Assembly: GCA_026387915.1 (NCBI GenBank)
Contig: JAPLKS010000011.1
Coordinates: 1 to 64,000 of the forward strand
Length of the DNA stretch: 64,000 bases
Reading direction: 5' to 3'
Source of the DNA: Gemmatimonadota bacterium
GTDB lineage: Bacteria > Gemmatimonadota > Gemmatimonadetes > Gemmatimonadales > Gemmatimonadaceae
Position 1 is the stretch's first letter. Each line of letters opens with the position of its first letter. The position numbers were made by a program, and so were the translations under genes. This document shows positions 55,834 through 64,000 of this stretch, piece after piece. A model generated the notes under the pieces. It ran no database searches. It was not told the origin of the DNA and saw only the letters and a list, made by a program, of their open reading frames with translations.

Positions 55834-57630
55834 CTAGAACCCGGGTGGGTTTTCGCCGACCACGTTGAACGCTTTTTCCAACGCGACTCCGGCCCGCACA
55901 ATGGTGCCTTCGTCAAAGAGCCTGCCGAGGAGCGTGATGCCGTGCGGCACACGACGAGGTGGCGCAAACTTCGGGAGCGGGTGCTTGGGGTCGGGCGCCC
56001 AGTCGCTCCGCGCTTCCGCCACCTGCACAAATCCGGCCCGCATGGTCAGCGACGGATGCCCCGTGAAATTCGAGATCGTGAGCATCTCATCGCGCAGCGA
56101 CGGCACGAGCAGTACATCCACCTGCTGGAAGATGCGCGCCATTTCTGCCGCGAACATCCGCCGCATCCGGTCTGCCTGAACAAAATCGACGGCCGACAAA
56201 AAGCGCGATTGACGGAACAGGTTTGGCCACGCGTCGTTCACCTGCGAGGAGAGTTGGTCGTCAGTGCCTGAGAGCGTCATCTCTTCGAAGGCGGCGGCCG
56301 CCTCTGCAAAGAGCACCACGTTCAGCGCCCCGTGCGGCCAATTTGGGAGCGTGACCTCGGTAGGAATCATCCCAAGCTTCCGTACGGCCTCCAGCGCGGC
56401 GCGGTCAACCTCCGTCGCGGGGTTTTCCTTCATCCACGCGGGGAAGTAGCCCACGCGCAATCCCTTCACGGGCGCGGCCGCATCATAGTCGAGGTGACAC
56501 GGGACGCACGCGACGTCCGCTCCGTCCGGCCCAGTGATCGCGTGCAACACGAGCATTGCGTCTTCCACGCTCCGCGTCATCGGCCCGAGTTTGTCGAGCG
56601 ACCAGCAGAGCGTCATCGCACCGGTCCGCGGCACGCGGCCGTACGTCGGGCGAAGGCCCGTCACGCCACAGCGCATCGCAGGGCTGACAATACTCCCGCC
56701 GGTTTCGCTTCCGATAGAAAATCCAACCAGTCCGGCTGCCGTCGCCGAGCCAGGGCCTGCGCTAGAGCCAGACGCGCCTTCCTCGAGCAGCCACGGGTTC
56801 ATGGTCTGCCCGCCGAACCAGATGTCGTTGAGCGCGAGCGCGCCTAAGCTCAACTTTGCGACCAACACGGCACCGGCGTCATTCAATCGCTTCACCACGG
56901 TAGAATCGGTGGTGGGCACACGATTGCGGTGAAACTCCGCCCCATAGGTCGTGGCAATGCCAGCCGTATCGAGCAAATCTTTGACGCCGTACGGAATGCC
57001 GTGCAGCGGCCCGCGATACTTCCCCGCGGCAATCTCGGCATCAGCTTTGCCCGCCTGTGCCAGCGCGAACTCTTTGGTGAGGGTAATGACGCACCGCAGC
57101 TTTGGCGTGAATCGCTCAAGCCGCTCGAGATAGATGTTTGTGAGTCGCACCGACGTGATCTTTCGCGTCTCAATCCAACGCGAGAGTTGCGTCACGGGGG
57201 CAAAGGCAATCGCGGCGTCCGTCGTGGGGAGAGGTCCCGGATCTCCGGTACTACGAATGAACCGATCGTGGGCTGGGCCAGCCACCGTTCCAGCGATCGC
57301 GGGATTCCACTGCGTCGCGGGCGCCACAGAATCGCTGATCGCCACTTTGCGTGGCCCAGTGCGCCGTTCTAACATCGCGGCAATCGACGTCCGCCAACTC
57401 GCCGCCGCCTGCTCTCGCTCAGCGGCGGTCATCGTCACCTGCGCCAGCTTTTCGGCCTCCGCAAAGGTCGCCGTGGTCACGGCGGGCCCAGAAGCGGGCA
57501 TCGTGCCAAAGGTCGGTGGCGCGCCAGCTGGTGGTGCAGACGCGGCGGCCGGCGTGTCACTGCGGCAGGCGGACACCGCACCAATCAGCCCGAGCGGTGC
57601 AGTAATCAGAAACTGGCGGCGTGTATTCAC
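55834..57630 (-). CDS. Exported amidase-signature family hydrolase
   Basis: 598 residues. The N-terminus MNTRRQFLITAPLGLIGAVSAC has a twin-Arg-like start and a lipobox cysteine. The amidase-signature triad is complete: Lys in YGVKDLLDTAG, cis-Ser and Ser in EEGASGSSAGPGSA and GSETGGSIVSPAMRCGVTGLRPT. The family includes GatA and many amide hydrolases; the Asp/Phe-type substrate cannot be told. Its place beside other exported hydrolases suggests extracellular nitrogen scavenging. ATG start; a terminator lies just upstream, so it has its own promoter. Confidence 0.88.
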   Translation of the reverse strand: MNTRRQFLITAPLGLIGAVSACRSDTPAAASAPPAGAPPTFGTMPASGPAVTTATFAEAEKLAQVTMTAAEREQAAASWRTSIAAMLERRTGPRKVAISDSVAPATQWNPAIAGTVAGPAHDRFIRSTGDPGPLPTTDAAIAFAPVTQLSRWIETRKITSVRLTNIYLERLERFTPKLRCVITLTKEFALAQAGKADAEIAAGKYRGPLHGIPYGVKDLLDTAGIATTYGAEFHRNRVPTTDSTVVKRLNDAGAVLVAKLSLGALALNDIWFGGQTMNPWLLEEGASGSSAGPGSATAAGLVGFSIGSETGGSIVSPAMRCGVTGLRPTYGRVPRTGAMTLCWSLDKLGPMTRSVEDAMLVLHAITGPDGADVACVPCHLDYDAAAPVKGLRVGYFPAWMKENPATEVDRAALEAVRKLGMIPTEVTLPNWPHGALNVVLFAEAAAAFEEMTLSGTDDQLSSQVNDAWPNLFRQSRFLSAVDFVQADRMRRMFAAEMARIFQQVDVLLVPSLRDEMLTISNFTGHPSLTMRAGFVQVAEARSDWAPDPKHPLPKFAPPRRVPHGITLLGRLFDEGTIVRAGVALEKAFNVVGENPPGF

Positions 57631-57658
57631 CTGTCATCTCCGTGAGTGAAACAACTAA

Positions 57659-57681
57659 GGGCCGCCGAAAACCGACGGCCC
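57659..57681 (-). terminator. Terminator after the M14 peptidase
   Basis: On the minus strand GGGCCGTCGG and CCGGCGGCCC-type arms pair with one mismatch around a TTTTC loop, followed by TTAGTTGTTT. It begins 20 bases past the M14 stop and 28 bases before the amidase start. Confidence 0.65.
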
Positions 57682-57700
57682 TCGTTGCGACGTGAGCAAG

Positions 57701-60064
57701 CTATGGCTTGACTGAGTTGTCTGTGCCCCGCAAGATCGCGCCCCAGATCAGCGGCAGTGTCGATTCGGTCTGCCCTCGATACTGCGGACGGAAACCAAAC
57801 AGCATCACATGCCCCTTCCCCTTTGAGACGTCCACGAGCGCTGCTTTGCCGTTCAGTTTGGACGCACCCAACAACCAACCGGAAAGCAGCGAGTTCCCCG
57901 TGGCGGCGTACTTCGCGACTGCGACCGCCTGCGAAGGATCCGTAATATCAAAGGCGGGACTGTTTTCAAACCAAACAGACGGCGTCGGGGCATTGAACGT
58001 CTTCGCCACCGGGTTCGTACGATCCACTTCGACCGCGAAGATCGAACCCGGCGCGTAGAACTCCGTGTTGCGCACACCGGCGAGCGCGTTCTTCACCGGC
58101 AGCTTCATCGTTTCGATAGCGTAATCCGACGCCTCATTGAATGCGAGTAGCGTGCCGCCAGCCTCAACGAAAGCCGTCAGCGCCGAGCCGCCAGCCTCGC
58201 CAAGCCCGCCCTTTAGCGAATCCGGATAGGCACTCCCCACGCCACGCATAATCGAACCAGCCGACTGCGCTGGCATGATGATCACGTCGTATTTCGCAAT
58301 GAGATTGCCGGCCCGTACGTCATTGTCATGCAAGGAAGTAAAGGGCACGCGATAGGTATCAAACACATAGCGCGTCCACCCTTCATCCATCGACTCGGCA
58401 AAGCTCTTATAGATGCCGATACGCTTACTGCTCACTCCCGAGAGCGAAGGCGCCGTAAACGTCGGCTCCTTCACCTCGGCGACCACCTTCCCCGTTGTGG
58501 GCGCGGCGCCCATCACCGTGGCCACCTCCACACCGAACAGCAGCGGCAGCGTGTGCGCCGTCACGTCATACGGCCGCTTGGGCGGCCCGCCAGGATACTC
58601 AAAGAGGTTCGGATACTTCTGTCGTTCGAGCAGCGACTTGGCATAGCCACCAAAGGGCTGCTTCACGAGCACCGCGTAGCTCCCGGCGGGATACGTCTTT
58701 CCATCAACGGACGCCGGCGCAGTCGTTTCGCGTACTTCTACCTGACCGTGCTGGAGTGTCCAGATCATCCGCTGCAGCGAACTGGCGCTGCTCTGCGACT
58801 TAGGAATAATGAACGCCGTCGGCCACGGGTCTTTTCCCCACGCCGGCATCTTGCCGAGCGCGCGGTCGCCCATCGTGGCGTACGACTCGAGCCAAGCTCG
58901 GCGGTCGCGTGCGGCGTGCACAAACAGCGCCCACGATGCGGAAACTTGATAGTCCACAATATCCGGATACCCCCACTTCCCGCCTGGCCAGAGCGCCGGG
59001 AAGTTCCAACTGACCTCACGCGCATCGTAGCCTCGGCCGGTGCCGAGCCGGTCGAACGGTACGTCAACGGCCGTCGCCAGTCGCGCACTGGCGGTTTCGG
59101 TGAGAATGCGCGCCCCGCGGTGCACGAGCGAATACTGACGCGCCGGACTCCACTGGTCGTAGCTCGCATTGTTCGCGACGCCGGTCTTGCCGCTCTGAAT
59201 CAGGCTCCACGTCATCTGAAGGCCCAAGGCATTCGTGCTCGACGTGAGAATCGGATCGATGTTCGGCTCCACCGGGTCCATGTACGGCGGCACAAAGATG
59301 CGCCCCGCGTTGCCGCCCTGTTGGTGCACGTCATTCACGATTTCCGGGTCCCACGGCGTGTAGAGCGAGTCCACCGTGTAGCGCGTTTCGGGCTGCGTGA
59401 ACGCATACCAATCGCGATTGTTGTCGTGCCCCGTGTAGTGGTGATAGAGCTCCGGCGGGTTAGTACCTTCGGCCGCCGTGTTGAGTGTGGCGCGATACCA
59501 GTCGCCCACAATGTCCACGCCGTCGGGATTCTGACTGGGCACGAGCATAATGATCGTGTTGGCCAAAATCATCTTCGCCTCGGCGTCGCTCGCTCGCGCC
59601 AGTCGATCGGCTAGCACCAGCGCCGTGCTCCATCCGCCAACTTCGGTGGAGTGAATGGAGCAGGTCACGAGGATGACATTCTTGCCTTCGGCAATGAGCT
59701 TCTCCCGTACGTCACTCGCCGTACGCACGCGCGGGTCCATCAGTTTGCGCTGAATCGTGCGATAGTGCTCGAGATTCGCGAGCGCGCTCGAATCGGCAAT
59801 GAACGCCACGAGAAACGGACGACCAAGGACGGTTTTGCCGAGCGTGCGCAGCTGCACGCGCGGGCTCACTTTGCTGAGCGCGGTGAAGTACTCGGTGACT
59901 TGCTTCCAACTCGGCAGCGTACGGTCCGCGCCCGGCTTGAAGCCGAACATCTGCTCAAAATTGGGGAGCGGTTTAGCGGTTGATTTTTGAGCGGCGGCTG
60001 GCGTTGCGAGGGCGAGCGCGCACAAGAGTGCGGAGGCAAAGGAGCGGAGTCGGACGTGTGTCAT
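57701..60064 (-). CDS. Secreted M14-family zinc carboxypeptidase
   Basis: 787 residues with a signal peptide (FASALLCALALATPAAAQ). The zinc ligands are His and Glu in SIHSTEVGG and His in NDVHQQGGNAG; NPDGVDIVGDW and HDNNRDWYAFTQPET are typical of the large bacterial M14 group. The last ~250 residues (from AEVKEPTFTAPSLSGVSSKRIGIYKSF) resemble a glutamine-amidotransferase-like fold often found after this catalytic domain. It likely trims extracellular peptides. Transcribed alone, with a 450-base gap upstream. Confidence 0.88.
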   Translation of the reverse strand: MTHVRLRSFASALLCALALATPAAAQKSTAKPLPNFEQMFGFKPGADRTLPSWKQVTEYFTALSKVSPRVQLRTLGKTVLGRPFLVAFIADSSALANLEHYRTIQRKLMDPRVRTASDVREKLIAEGKNVILVTCSIHSTEVGGWSTALVLADRLARASDAEAKMILANTIIMLVPSQNPDGVDIVGDWYRATLNTAAEGTNPPELYHHYTGHDNNRDWYAFTQPETRYTVDSLYTPWDPEIVNDVHQQGGNAGRIFVPPYMDPVEPNIDPILTSSTNALGLQMTWSLIQSGKTGVANNASYDQWSPARQYSLVHRGARILTETASARLATAVDVPFDRLGTGRGYDAREVSWNFPALWPGGKWGYPDIVDYQVSASWALFVHAARDRRAWLESYATMGDRALGKMPAWGKDPWPTAFIIPKSQSSASSLQRMIWTLQHGQVEVRETTAPASVDGKTYPAGSYAVLVKQPFGGYAKSLLERQKYPNLFEYPGGPPKRPYDVTAHTLPLLFGVEVATVMGAAPTTGKVVAEVKEPTFTAPSLSGVSSKRIGIYKSFAESMDEGWTRYVFDTYRVPFTSLHDNDVRAGNLIAKYDVIIMPAQSAGSIMRGVGSAYPDSLKGGLGEAGGSALTAFVEAGGTLLAFNEASDYAIETMKLPVKNALAGVRNTEFYAPGSIFAVEVDRTNPVAKTFNAPTPSVWFENSPAFDITDPSQAVAVAKYAATGNSLLSGWLLGASKLNGKAALVDVSKGKGHVMLFGFRPQYRGQTESTLPLIWGAILRGTDNSVKP

Positions 60065-60516
60065 CGATGGTGGGCTAATGGGATATCGGCAACGTTCGGA
60101 GCGGGCCGCCAGTACGTCAAGTCTCTGATTACGCTGTAGCGCCGCAAAACGTCAAACGGGCGCCCCGTCGGAGCCCCCTTGTTGTAGTGACGGCGGGGTG
60201 CTGCATCCAGAGCAATCTCTCCTTTTCATGACACGACCCAAACTGGCAACACCACCTTTTACGGTGCGATTCCGAAGGAACGGCAGCCACTTGCCGCTTC
60301 GTGAGTCCGGCATGCCACGCGCAAACCGCCCGCAACGTGAGCACAGCAAACACGCCCCACATACGCCACTATCGTCTACTGGCGCGGCGTGTAGTAGCGC
60401 CCCATCCTTGTACCATCGCTATTCATAGTCCTATCCTGACCTGCCATGACTTCGTACGCGAGACTCGGCACTAGAGACAGGAAGCACGCTCTCTTATACC
60501 GCCGGGAACCGCCATC
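60065..60516. other. Intergenic stretch of 452 bases, no supported gene
   Basis: The region separates the minus-strand M14 gene from the plus-strand lipoprotein. Short open frames occur on both strands between 60129 and 60428, but they overlap each other, lack ribosome binding sites and show no domain. A TATACC at 60495-60500 and GGGAA before ATG 60517 may drive the lipoprotein gene. Near 60158-60178 a GC-rich imperfect hairpin (GGGCGCCCCG with CGGAGCCCCC) is seen. A small RNA cannot be excluded. Confidence 0.4.
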
Positions 60517-61125
60517 ATGCGCATCGCTCTTGCTCCGGTAGGATTTCTGCTCGCCACTCTCGGCATTGCGTGTAGCGGCGGCGGCTCCTCGTTATCGCCG
60601 AGCAGCCCGACGACGTCGAAACCTGACGAAACGCAACCGGTGTTGTCGGTGCCAAACGTCGCGACGGACCAGGCCATTACGTTCTTTATATTCGGCGCAA
60701 AGCTCCCGTCGAATCTTCAAAACCCCACGTACGAGATTGAAACCGCGGACGCGACGCCCCTTGTGTCGGCATCGTCGCCTGGCAAGGTGATCGACATCTA
60801 CCCCTCCTCCAACGGGGTCGACAAGACGATTGTTACGAAACCGTCGGACGCGTCGATTTGGTCGATCATCTACGACCACGTGAGCAATCCACGGGTGATC
60901 GTCGGGCAAGCAGTCACCCCTGGTACCGTCCTGGGAACCGTGGGAGTACTGACATTCAACAACCGCGGGCGTACGGAGCTTCAGATCAACCGCGATCAAA
61001 CGCCAAAGTTCGCCTACTGCCCGCAGACATTCGGCACGACCGCATTCAACTCGGCCTACACGACCGCCGCTCAGCGTATCAACGGCAACGGGACCGTGTG
61101 CACCGCTTCGACGGTTACGCCATAG
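60517..61125 (+). CDS. Small lipoprotein with a degenerate M23-like domain
   Basis: 202 residues with a lipobox (FLLATLGIACSGGG) and a Ser/Pro-rich spacer. The C-terminal half (IDIYPSSNGVDKTIVTKPSD, SIIYDHVSNPRVIVGQAVTPGTVLGTVG, GRTELQINRDQTPKFAYCP) resembles the M23 peptidase/lysostaphin-like beta fold, but the zinc HxH motif is missing, with ELQINRD at the matching place. Two cysteines near the C-terminus may form a disulphide. A binding rather than catalytic role is likely. The family assignment is tentative. Confidence 0.6.
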   Translation: MRIALAPVGFLLATLGIACSGGGSSLSPSSPTTSKPDETQPVLSVPNVATDQAITFFIFGAKLPSNLQNPTYEIETADATPLVSASSPGKVIDIYPSSNGVDKTIVTKPSDASIWSIIYDHVSNPRVIVGQAVTPGTVLGTVGVLTFNNRGRTELQINRDQTPKFAYCPQTFGTTAFNSAYTTAAQRINGNGTVCTASTVTP

Positions 61126-61148
61126 CACAACACGCACAAAGACACATA

Positions 61149-61187
61149 GCCGAACAGGAGCTCAGCCCGATCTGACTCCTGTCCGGC
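61149..61187 (+). terminator. Hairpin after the small lipoprotein gene
   Basis: GCCGAACAGGAG (61149-61160) pairs with CTCCTGTCCGGC (61176-61187) with one mismatch and a 15-base loop, starting 23 bases after the lipoprotein stop. No clear T-run follows. Confidence 0.55.
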
Positions 61188-61196
61188 TACCAAGAC

Positions 61197-61234
61197 AAAC
61201 GAGAGGGGGAGTCGAAAGACTCCCCCTCTCGTTT
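61197..61234. terminator. Strong bidirectional terminator next to tmRNA
   Basis: AAACGAGAGGGGGAGTC (61197-61213) and GACTCCCCCTCTCGTTT (61218-61234) form a perfect 17-bp stem closed by a GAAA tetraloop. It lies 24 bases beyond the tmRNA 3' end on the minus strand and also blocks plus-strand transcripts from the lipoprotein gene. Confidence 0.9.
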
Positions 61235-61258
61235 ACTCACAGCATCACGCTCTCACAG

Positions 61259-61615
61259 TGGAGGCGGGGAGATTCGAACTCCCGTCTTGCATAAGATCTT
61301 CCGCAGCGTCTACGTGCGTATCCTACCGTTTGATGTTTCCAGTACCTGGCCGGTAGGCCTCCGAATACTGGATGAGCCCTCTATAGTTTTGCCCGACGCC
61401 GGAAGGCGCGACGTAAGGCTAGCCCGGATTTGCGATACCCTAGAAGCCGCCCCGGGCGGGCTTCCTCATGGGCACTGCTGGACGTAACTAGAAGTTACGC
61501 AGCAAGAGCGAAGTTGTTGTTCGCAGTTGAAAATTTCCCGAGTGTTTTACCAGGAACCCGAGGACCTGGGCACGCAACTACGGGGCCACCCACACAATCG
61601 ATTCCAGTCGCCCCC
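61259..61615 (-). ncRNA. ssrA: Transfer-messenger RNA (tmRNA)
   Basis: A one-piece tmRNA of about 357 bases that rescues stalled ribosomes with SmpB. The 5' end GGGGGCG pairs with 3' CGCCTCC, including a third-position G-U pair, the alanine identity element; the T-arm reads GGGAGTTCGAATCTCCC. The discriminator A is encoded, but the CCA is not complete in DNA. The internal reading frame (61524-61498, stop 61497-61495) starts at GCG and encodes ANNNFALAA, ending in the usual ALAA degradation tag. The frame is one codon shorter than in E. coli. A promoter lies upstream and a strong terminator follows. Confidence 0.93.
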
Positions 61616-61628
61616 GAGCTACAGGGGA

Positions 61629-61658
61629 AAGATACACCGAAAGCCCCCCTTGGTTCAA
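61629..61658 (-). promoter_or_regulatory. Candidate tmRNA promoter
   Basis: On the minus strand, TTGAAC (61658-61653) is followed after 18 bases by TATCTT (61634-61629). Transcription would start about seven bases before the mature 5' end at 61615, leaving a short leader for RNase P to remove. Confidence 0.6.
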
Positions 61659-63277
61659 CCGGACGCACACTCCACACGGTTACGGCCGTCTCGCTTGGCC
61701 GCGTACAACGCCGCGTCCGCGAGTGCAAAGTGGCGTTTTCGCCACGCTTCGCCGCTCCCCGCGTCGTAGAGCGCCACCCCAAAACTTGCCGTCACCCGCA
61801 CCGCCCCGCCTCGCCACGGGAGCACACCGGCCGCCACCGCCGCACGGAGCCGCTCCGCGAGTTCCAAGGCCCCGTCACGCCCCGTCTGCGGCAGCACAAT
61901 GCCAATCTCCTCGCCGCCGATGCGCGCGCACATATCGGTGCTGCGCAGATGCTCAAGCAATGCCTGCGACACCAACTTCAGCACCGCATCGCCGCACTCG
62001 TGGCCGTAGTTGTCATTCACGGCTTTGAAGTGATCCACGTCCACGAGCACCAGCGCGCACTGACCGCCAAACCGATCGGTTTCATTCAGCACGCGCACAA
62101 GGTCATCGTTGAATCGCCGCCGGTTCCACAGCCCCGTGAGCGCATCGGTCTGCGATTCCCGGCTCACCTCCTCCAGCTCCCACGCCGCCTCAAGCCCTGA
62201 CGCCGCGAGTTGCGCAAAGAGCCCCGCCGTGCGCAAATCGCGCAGCGGCATCGCGTCGCGGGCATTGCTCCCCAGCACCACCGCGCCCAGACTGTGCGCC
62301 CCACGACGCATCGGGATCACCGCGAGTGACGCACCGGCGGAAATCTCTCGAGGCCCGCCGTACACGCGATTCGCGCGCGCCACGCTCTGCGCGTTATCCC
62401 ACAACTGCGGCGTGCCATCAATGCACGCTCGCGCAATGATCGAATCCACCGTCACCATCTCACCCACCGCCGGAGCAGGAAGCGGATGCTGCGCGGTCAC
62501 ACGCCGCACGGTCCCCGTATGCTGCGTTCGATCCCACTGCACGAGCACAGCGAAATCCGCGCCGGTCGCCTCCACCGCTCGCTCCACCAGATTGCGCTCA
62601 AGCTCGGCGGGGTCGCTCGAAGCCTGCACTTCAAGCGCCGTGCGCACCAGCGCGCGTAGTTCACGATTCTGCGCCGTCATCGCCGTATCGTGCTCCCATA
62701 ATGCCCAGAGCACACCGGCATGCGCGGCGTGTCCCTGCACCATCGCCTTGAGTGCCTCGCGCTTCCACACGCGCTCACTCGACAGCGACGCCACCAGCAA
62801 CAACGCCGGCGCCTCAGGGGGCGTCGGCGTTTCGCTCACCGGCCAGCGCACCGGCGCCACCACGAAACGCGGCGACTCGGCTTCCGCATCGAACGACACA
62901 ATCCCTTCGTCCGCGCACCAGCGCGCCAACTCACGCTGTTGCACCGTGCCCCATGTCGCGGGGTCGCACCGCACGCCGTTCGCCGTCGTCACGCAGACAA
63001 AGGGCGCGCTCGCCGACGCACGCCGCCACAGCATCACGGTATCGGCGAGCAACGCATCGCGCACCAAACGGAGATGGCTCGTGAGCAACACATCTCTCGA
63101 CGGCACGAGCGCGTCAGATGGCGGATTGGCGGCGACGTCCACGGTCGCGCCAGCGCTCCGAACCGCCCCGAACACACGATCAGAAAGCGCGGGGCGCTCG
63201 TGCTCGCTGCGCCGTTTCCACCACGCGCCGCCCAACGAGACCACGGCACCACTCACGAAGGCGACGAGCAGCCACAT
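61655..63277 (-). CDS. GAF-GGDEF diguanylate cyclase
   Basis: 540 residues. An N-terminal membrane helix (MWLLVAFVSGAVVSLGGAWW) is followed by a poorly conserved region, a GAF-like domain (about 215-355) and a GGDEF domain (TDALTGLWNRRRFNDDL, LVDVDHFKAVNDNYGHECGDAVL). The signature loop reads GGEEI instead of GGDEF/GGEEF, and the inhibitory I-site RxxD is present five residues before it (RSTD). It probably makes cyclic di-GMP, with activity modulated by the GAF domain. It starts 23 bases after the larB stop. Confidence 0.88.
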   Translation of the reverse strand: MWLLVAFVSGAVVSLGGAWWKRRSEHERPALSDRVFGAVRSAGATVDVAANPPSDALVPSRDVLLTSHLRLVRDALLADTVMLWRRASASAPFVCVTTANGVRCDPATWGTVQQRELARWCADEGIVSFDAEAESPRFVVAPVRWPVSETPTPPEAPALLLVASLSSERVWKREALKAMVQGHAAHAGVLWALWEHDTAMTAQNRELRALVRTALEVQASSDPAELERNLVERAVEATGADFAVLVQWDRTQHTGTVRRVTAQHPLPAPAVGEMVTVDSIIARACIDGTPQLWDNAQSVARANRVYGGPREISAGASLAVIPMRRGAHSLGAVVLGSNARDAMPLRDLRTAGLFAQLAASGLEAAWELEEVSRESQTDALTGLWNRRRFNDDLVRVLNETDRFGGQCALVLVDVDHFKAVNDNYGHECGDAVLKLVSQALLEHLRSTDMCARIGGEEIGIVLPQTGRDGALELAERLRAAVAAGVLPWRGGAVRVTASFGVALYDAGSGEAWRKRHFALADAALYAAKRDGRNRVECASG

Positions 63278-63300
63278 CGCTCAACGCCCCGTGGCGCGCA

Positions 63301-64000
63301 CTAGTCGCCGAGTATCCGGGCCGCGGCCATCGCGGCACCAAAGCCATTGTCGATGTTGCACACCGTCACGCCGGCCGCACAGCTATTGAGCATGGTGAGC
63401 AGCGCGGCCAGTCCGTGAAAACTCGCGCCGTAGCCAATGCTCGTCGGCACAGCAATCACCGGCACCCGCACGAGGCCGCCCACCACCGACGGAAGCGCGC
63501 CATCCATCCCCGCGACCACAATCACCACACCGGCCTCGGCGAGCGCGCCCTGCTGCGAGAGGAGCCGGTGAATCCCCGCCACCCCCACATCCACCAGCCG
63601 TGCCACGGAGCAGCCGAGCGCATCGAGCGTGACAGCCGCTTCCTCAGCGACGGGGAGATCGCCCGTACCTGCGGTAATCACCAGAACGGTGCGTGCGTCA
63701 GCGCGCGCAACACGCGCCGCGCCGCGCAACAATACCGTGCGCCCGAGCGCATTCGACTCGGCGCCAGCGAACCGTGCCACCAAGGCCTCGCGCAACTCCG
63801 GCGAGGCGCGGGTTACCAAAAACCCGTCGCCGTGCGCCGCAATCCGCTCGCAGATCGCCGTGGCCTGTTCCACGGTTTTGCCTTCGCCAAACACGACTTC
63901 GGGAAAACCATTGCGCAACGCCCGATGATGGTCGATCTGCGCAAAGGGCAACGCCTCGAGCGGAGCCTGGTCGAGTTGCACGAGCGCATCGTCCACTGGC
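63301..64000 (-). CDS. larB: LarB-like nickel-pincer cofactor biosynthesis protein, 5' end outside window
   Basis: The visible 232 residues match LarB, which carboxylates and hydrolyses nicotinic acid adenine dinucleotide in making the nickel-pincer cofactor of lactate racemase. DHHRALRNGFPEVVFGEGKT is the family-typical start, and ITAGTGDLPVAEEA, GMDGALPSVVGGLV and PTSIGYGASFHG form the PurE-like core. A GTG at 63996 could begin the frame, but family members have about 15-20 more residues in front, so the true start is probably beyond the window edge. Confidence 0.88.
   Translation of the reverse strand, partial: PVDDALVQLDQAPLEALPFAQIDHHRALRNGFPEVVFGEGKTVEQATAICERIAAHGDGFLVTRASPELREALVARFAGAESNALGRTVLLRGAARVARADARTVLVITAGTGDLPVAEEAAVTLDALGCSVARLVDVGVAGIHRLLSQQGALAEAGVVIVVAGMDGALPSVVGGLVRVPVIAVPTSIGYGASFHGLAALLTMLNSCAAGVTVCNIDNGFGAAMAAARILGD

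Noticed and set aside
60129-60428. Small proteins of 65-77 residues on either strand
   Set aside because: Frames on the two strands overlap each other and have no ribosome binding site, signal or domain; one cannot prefer any of them.
61259-61615. A tRNA gene near 61260 suggested by the GTTCGAATC loop
   Set aside because: The T-arm belongs to the tmRNA: the matching 5' acceptor strand lies about 350 bases away and a tag-peptide frame lies between.

Overview
The window is about 64 kb of high-GC, tightly packed bacterial DNA. Genes are often coupled by ATGA or GTGA four-base overlaps, and GTG starts are common. There are no tRNA or rRNA genes, no CRISPR array and no intact mobile element; one RNA gene (tmRNA) is present. 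The gene set fits a Gram-negative soil or water bacterium: outer-membrane barrels, lipoproteins, BamE-like and CsgG-like proteins, an HtrA protease, LexA, purS/Q/L and a split acyl-CoA mutase. The flavour (many secreted hydrolases, purB-purC-psd-pss-purSQL-purF, dispersed trp genes) suggests Gemmatimonadota. That is inference, since no marker such as 16S rRNA is present.

Layout. 0-2 kb: the end of an IS3-type insertion sequence has cut an NrfD-like membrane-anchor gene, followed by a copper-delivery operon (Sco1, PCuAC chaperone, cupredoxin-like). 2-12 kb (minus strand): a PTS EIIA-like regulator, VanZ, aspS, phoH, ybeY, two CNNM/CorC transporters, meaB, an acyl-CoA mutase large subunit and a methyltransferase, nearly all overlapping. 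12-14 kb (plus): an exported barrel-like protein and rlmN. 14-24 kb (minus): trpC-trpF-trpB, then a HEAT-repeat protein and an HD-GYP protein, then trpA, a membrane chemotaxis-type receptor, a YqeK-like HD phosphohydrolase and a LytR_C protein. lexA (plus) separates this block from a GAF protein-trpD pair at 24.5-26.8 kb.

27-39 kb (plus): truA, a transaldolase-like protein that has lost all three catalytic residues, an HtrA protease, then purB-purC-psd-pssA-purS-purQ-(BamE-like)-purL-purF, closed by a strong hairpin. 39-43 kb: an ornithine-cyclodeaminase-family gene (minus) and pyruvate phosphate dikinase (plus). 43-46.7 kb: an arsenic operon arsR-arsM-arsN2-metallophosphoesterase-acr3, facing an aquaglyceroporin. 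47.5-52.2 kb (minus): a three-gene exported set (CsgG/FlgO-like lipoprotein, barrel-like protein, 806-residue repeat lipoprotein) that I cannot match to a described system. 52.4-60 kb: four large exported hydrolases (esterase, S51 peptidase fused to a degenerate beta-lactamase-like domain, amidase, M14 carboxypeptidase). 60-64 kb: a small lipoprotein, tmRNA, a diguanylate cyclase and the 5'-truncated larB.

The strongest observations are the catalytically stripped transaldolase paralogue, the trp operon carrying signalling genes between trpB and trpA, the unassigned three-gene surface cluster, the S51/beta-lactamase fusion without its catalytic serine, and likely leaderless promoters at several operon heads.
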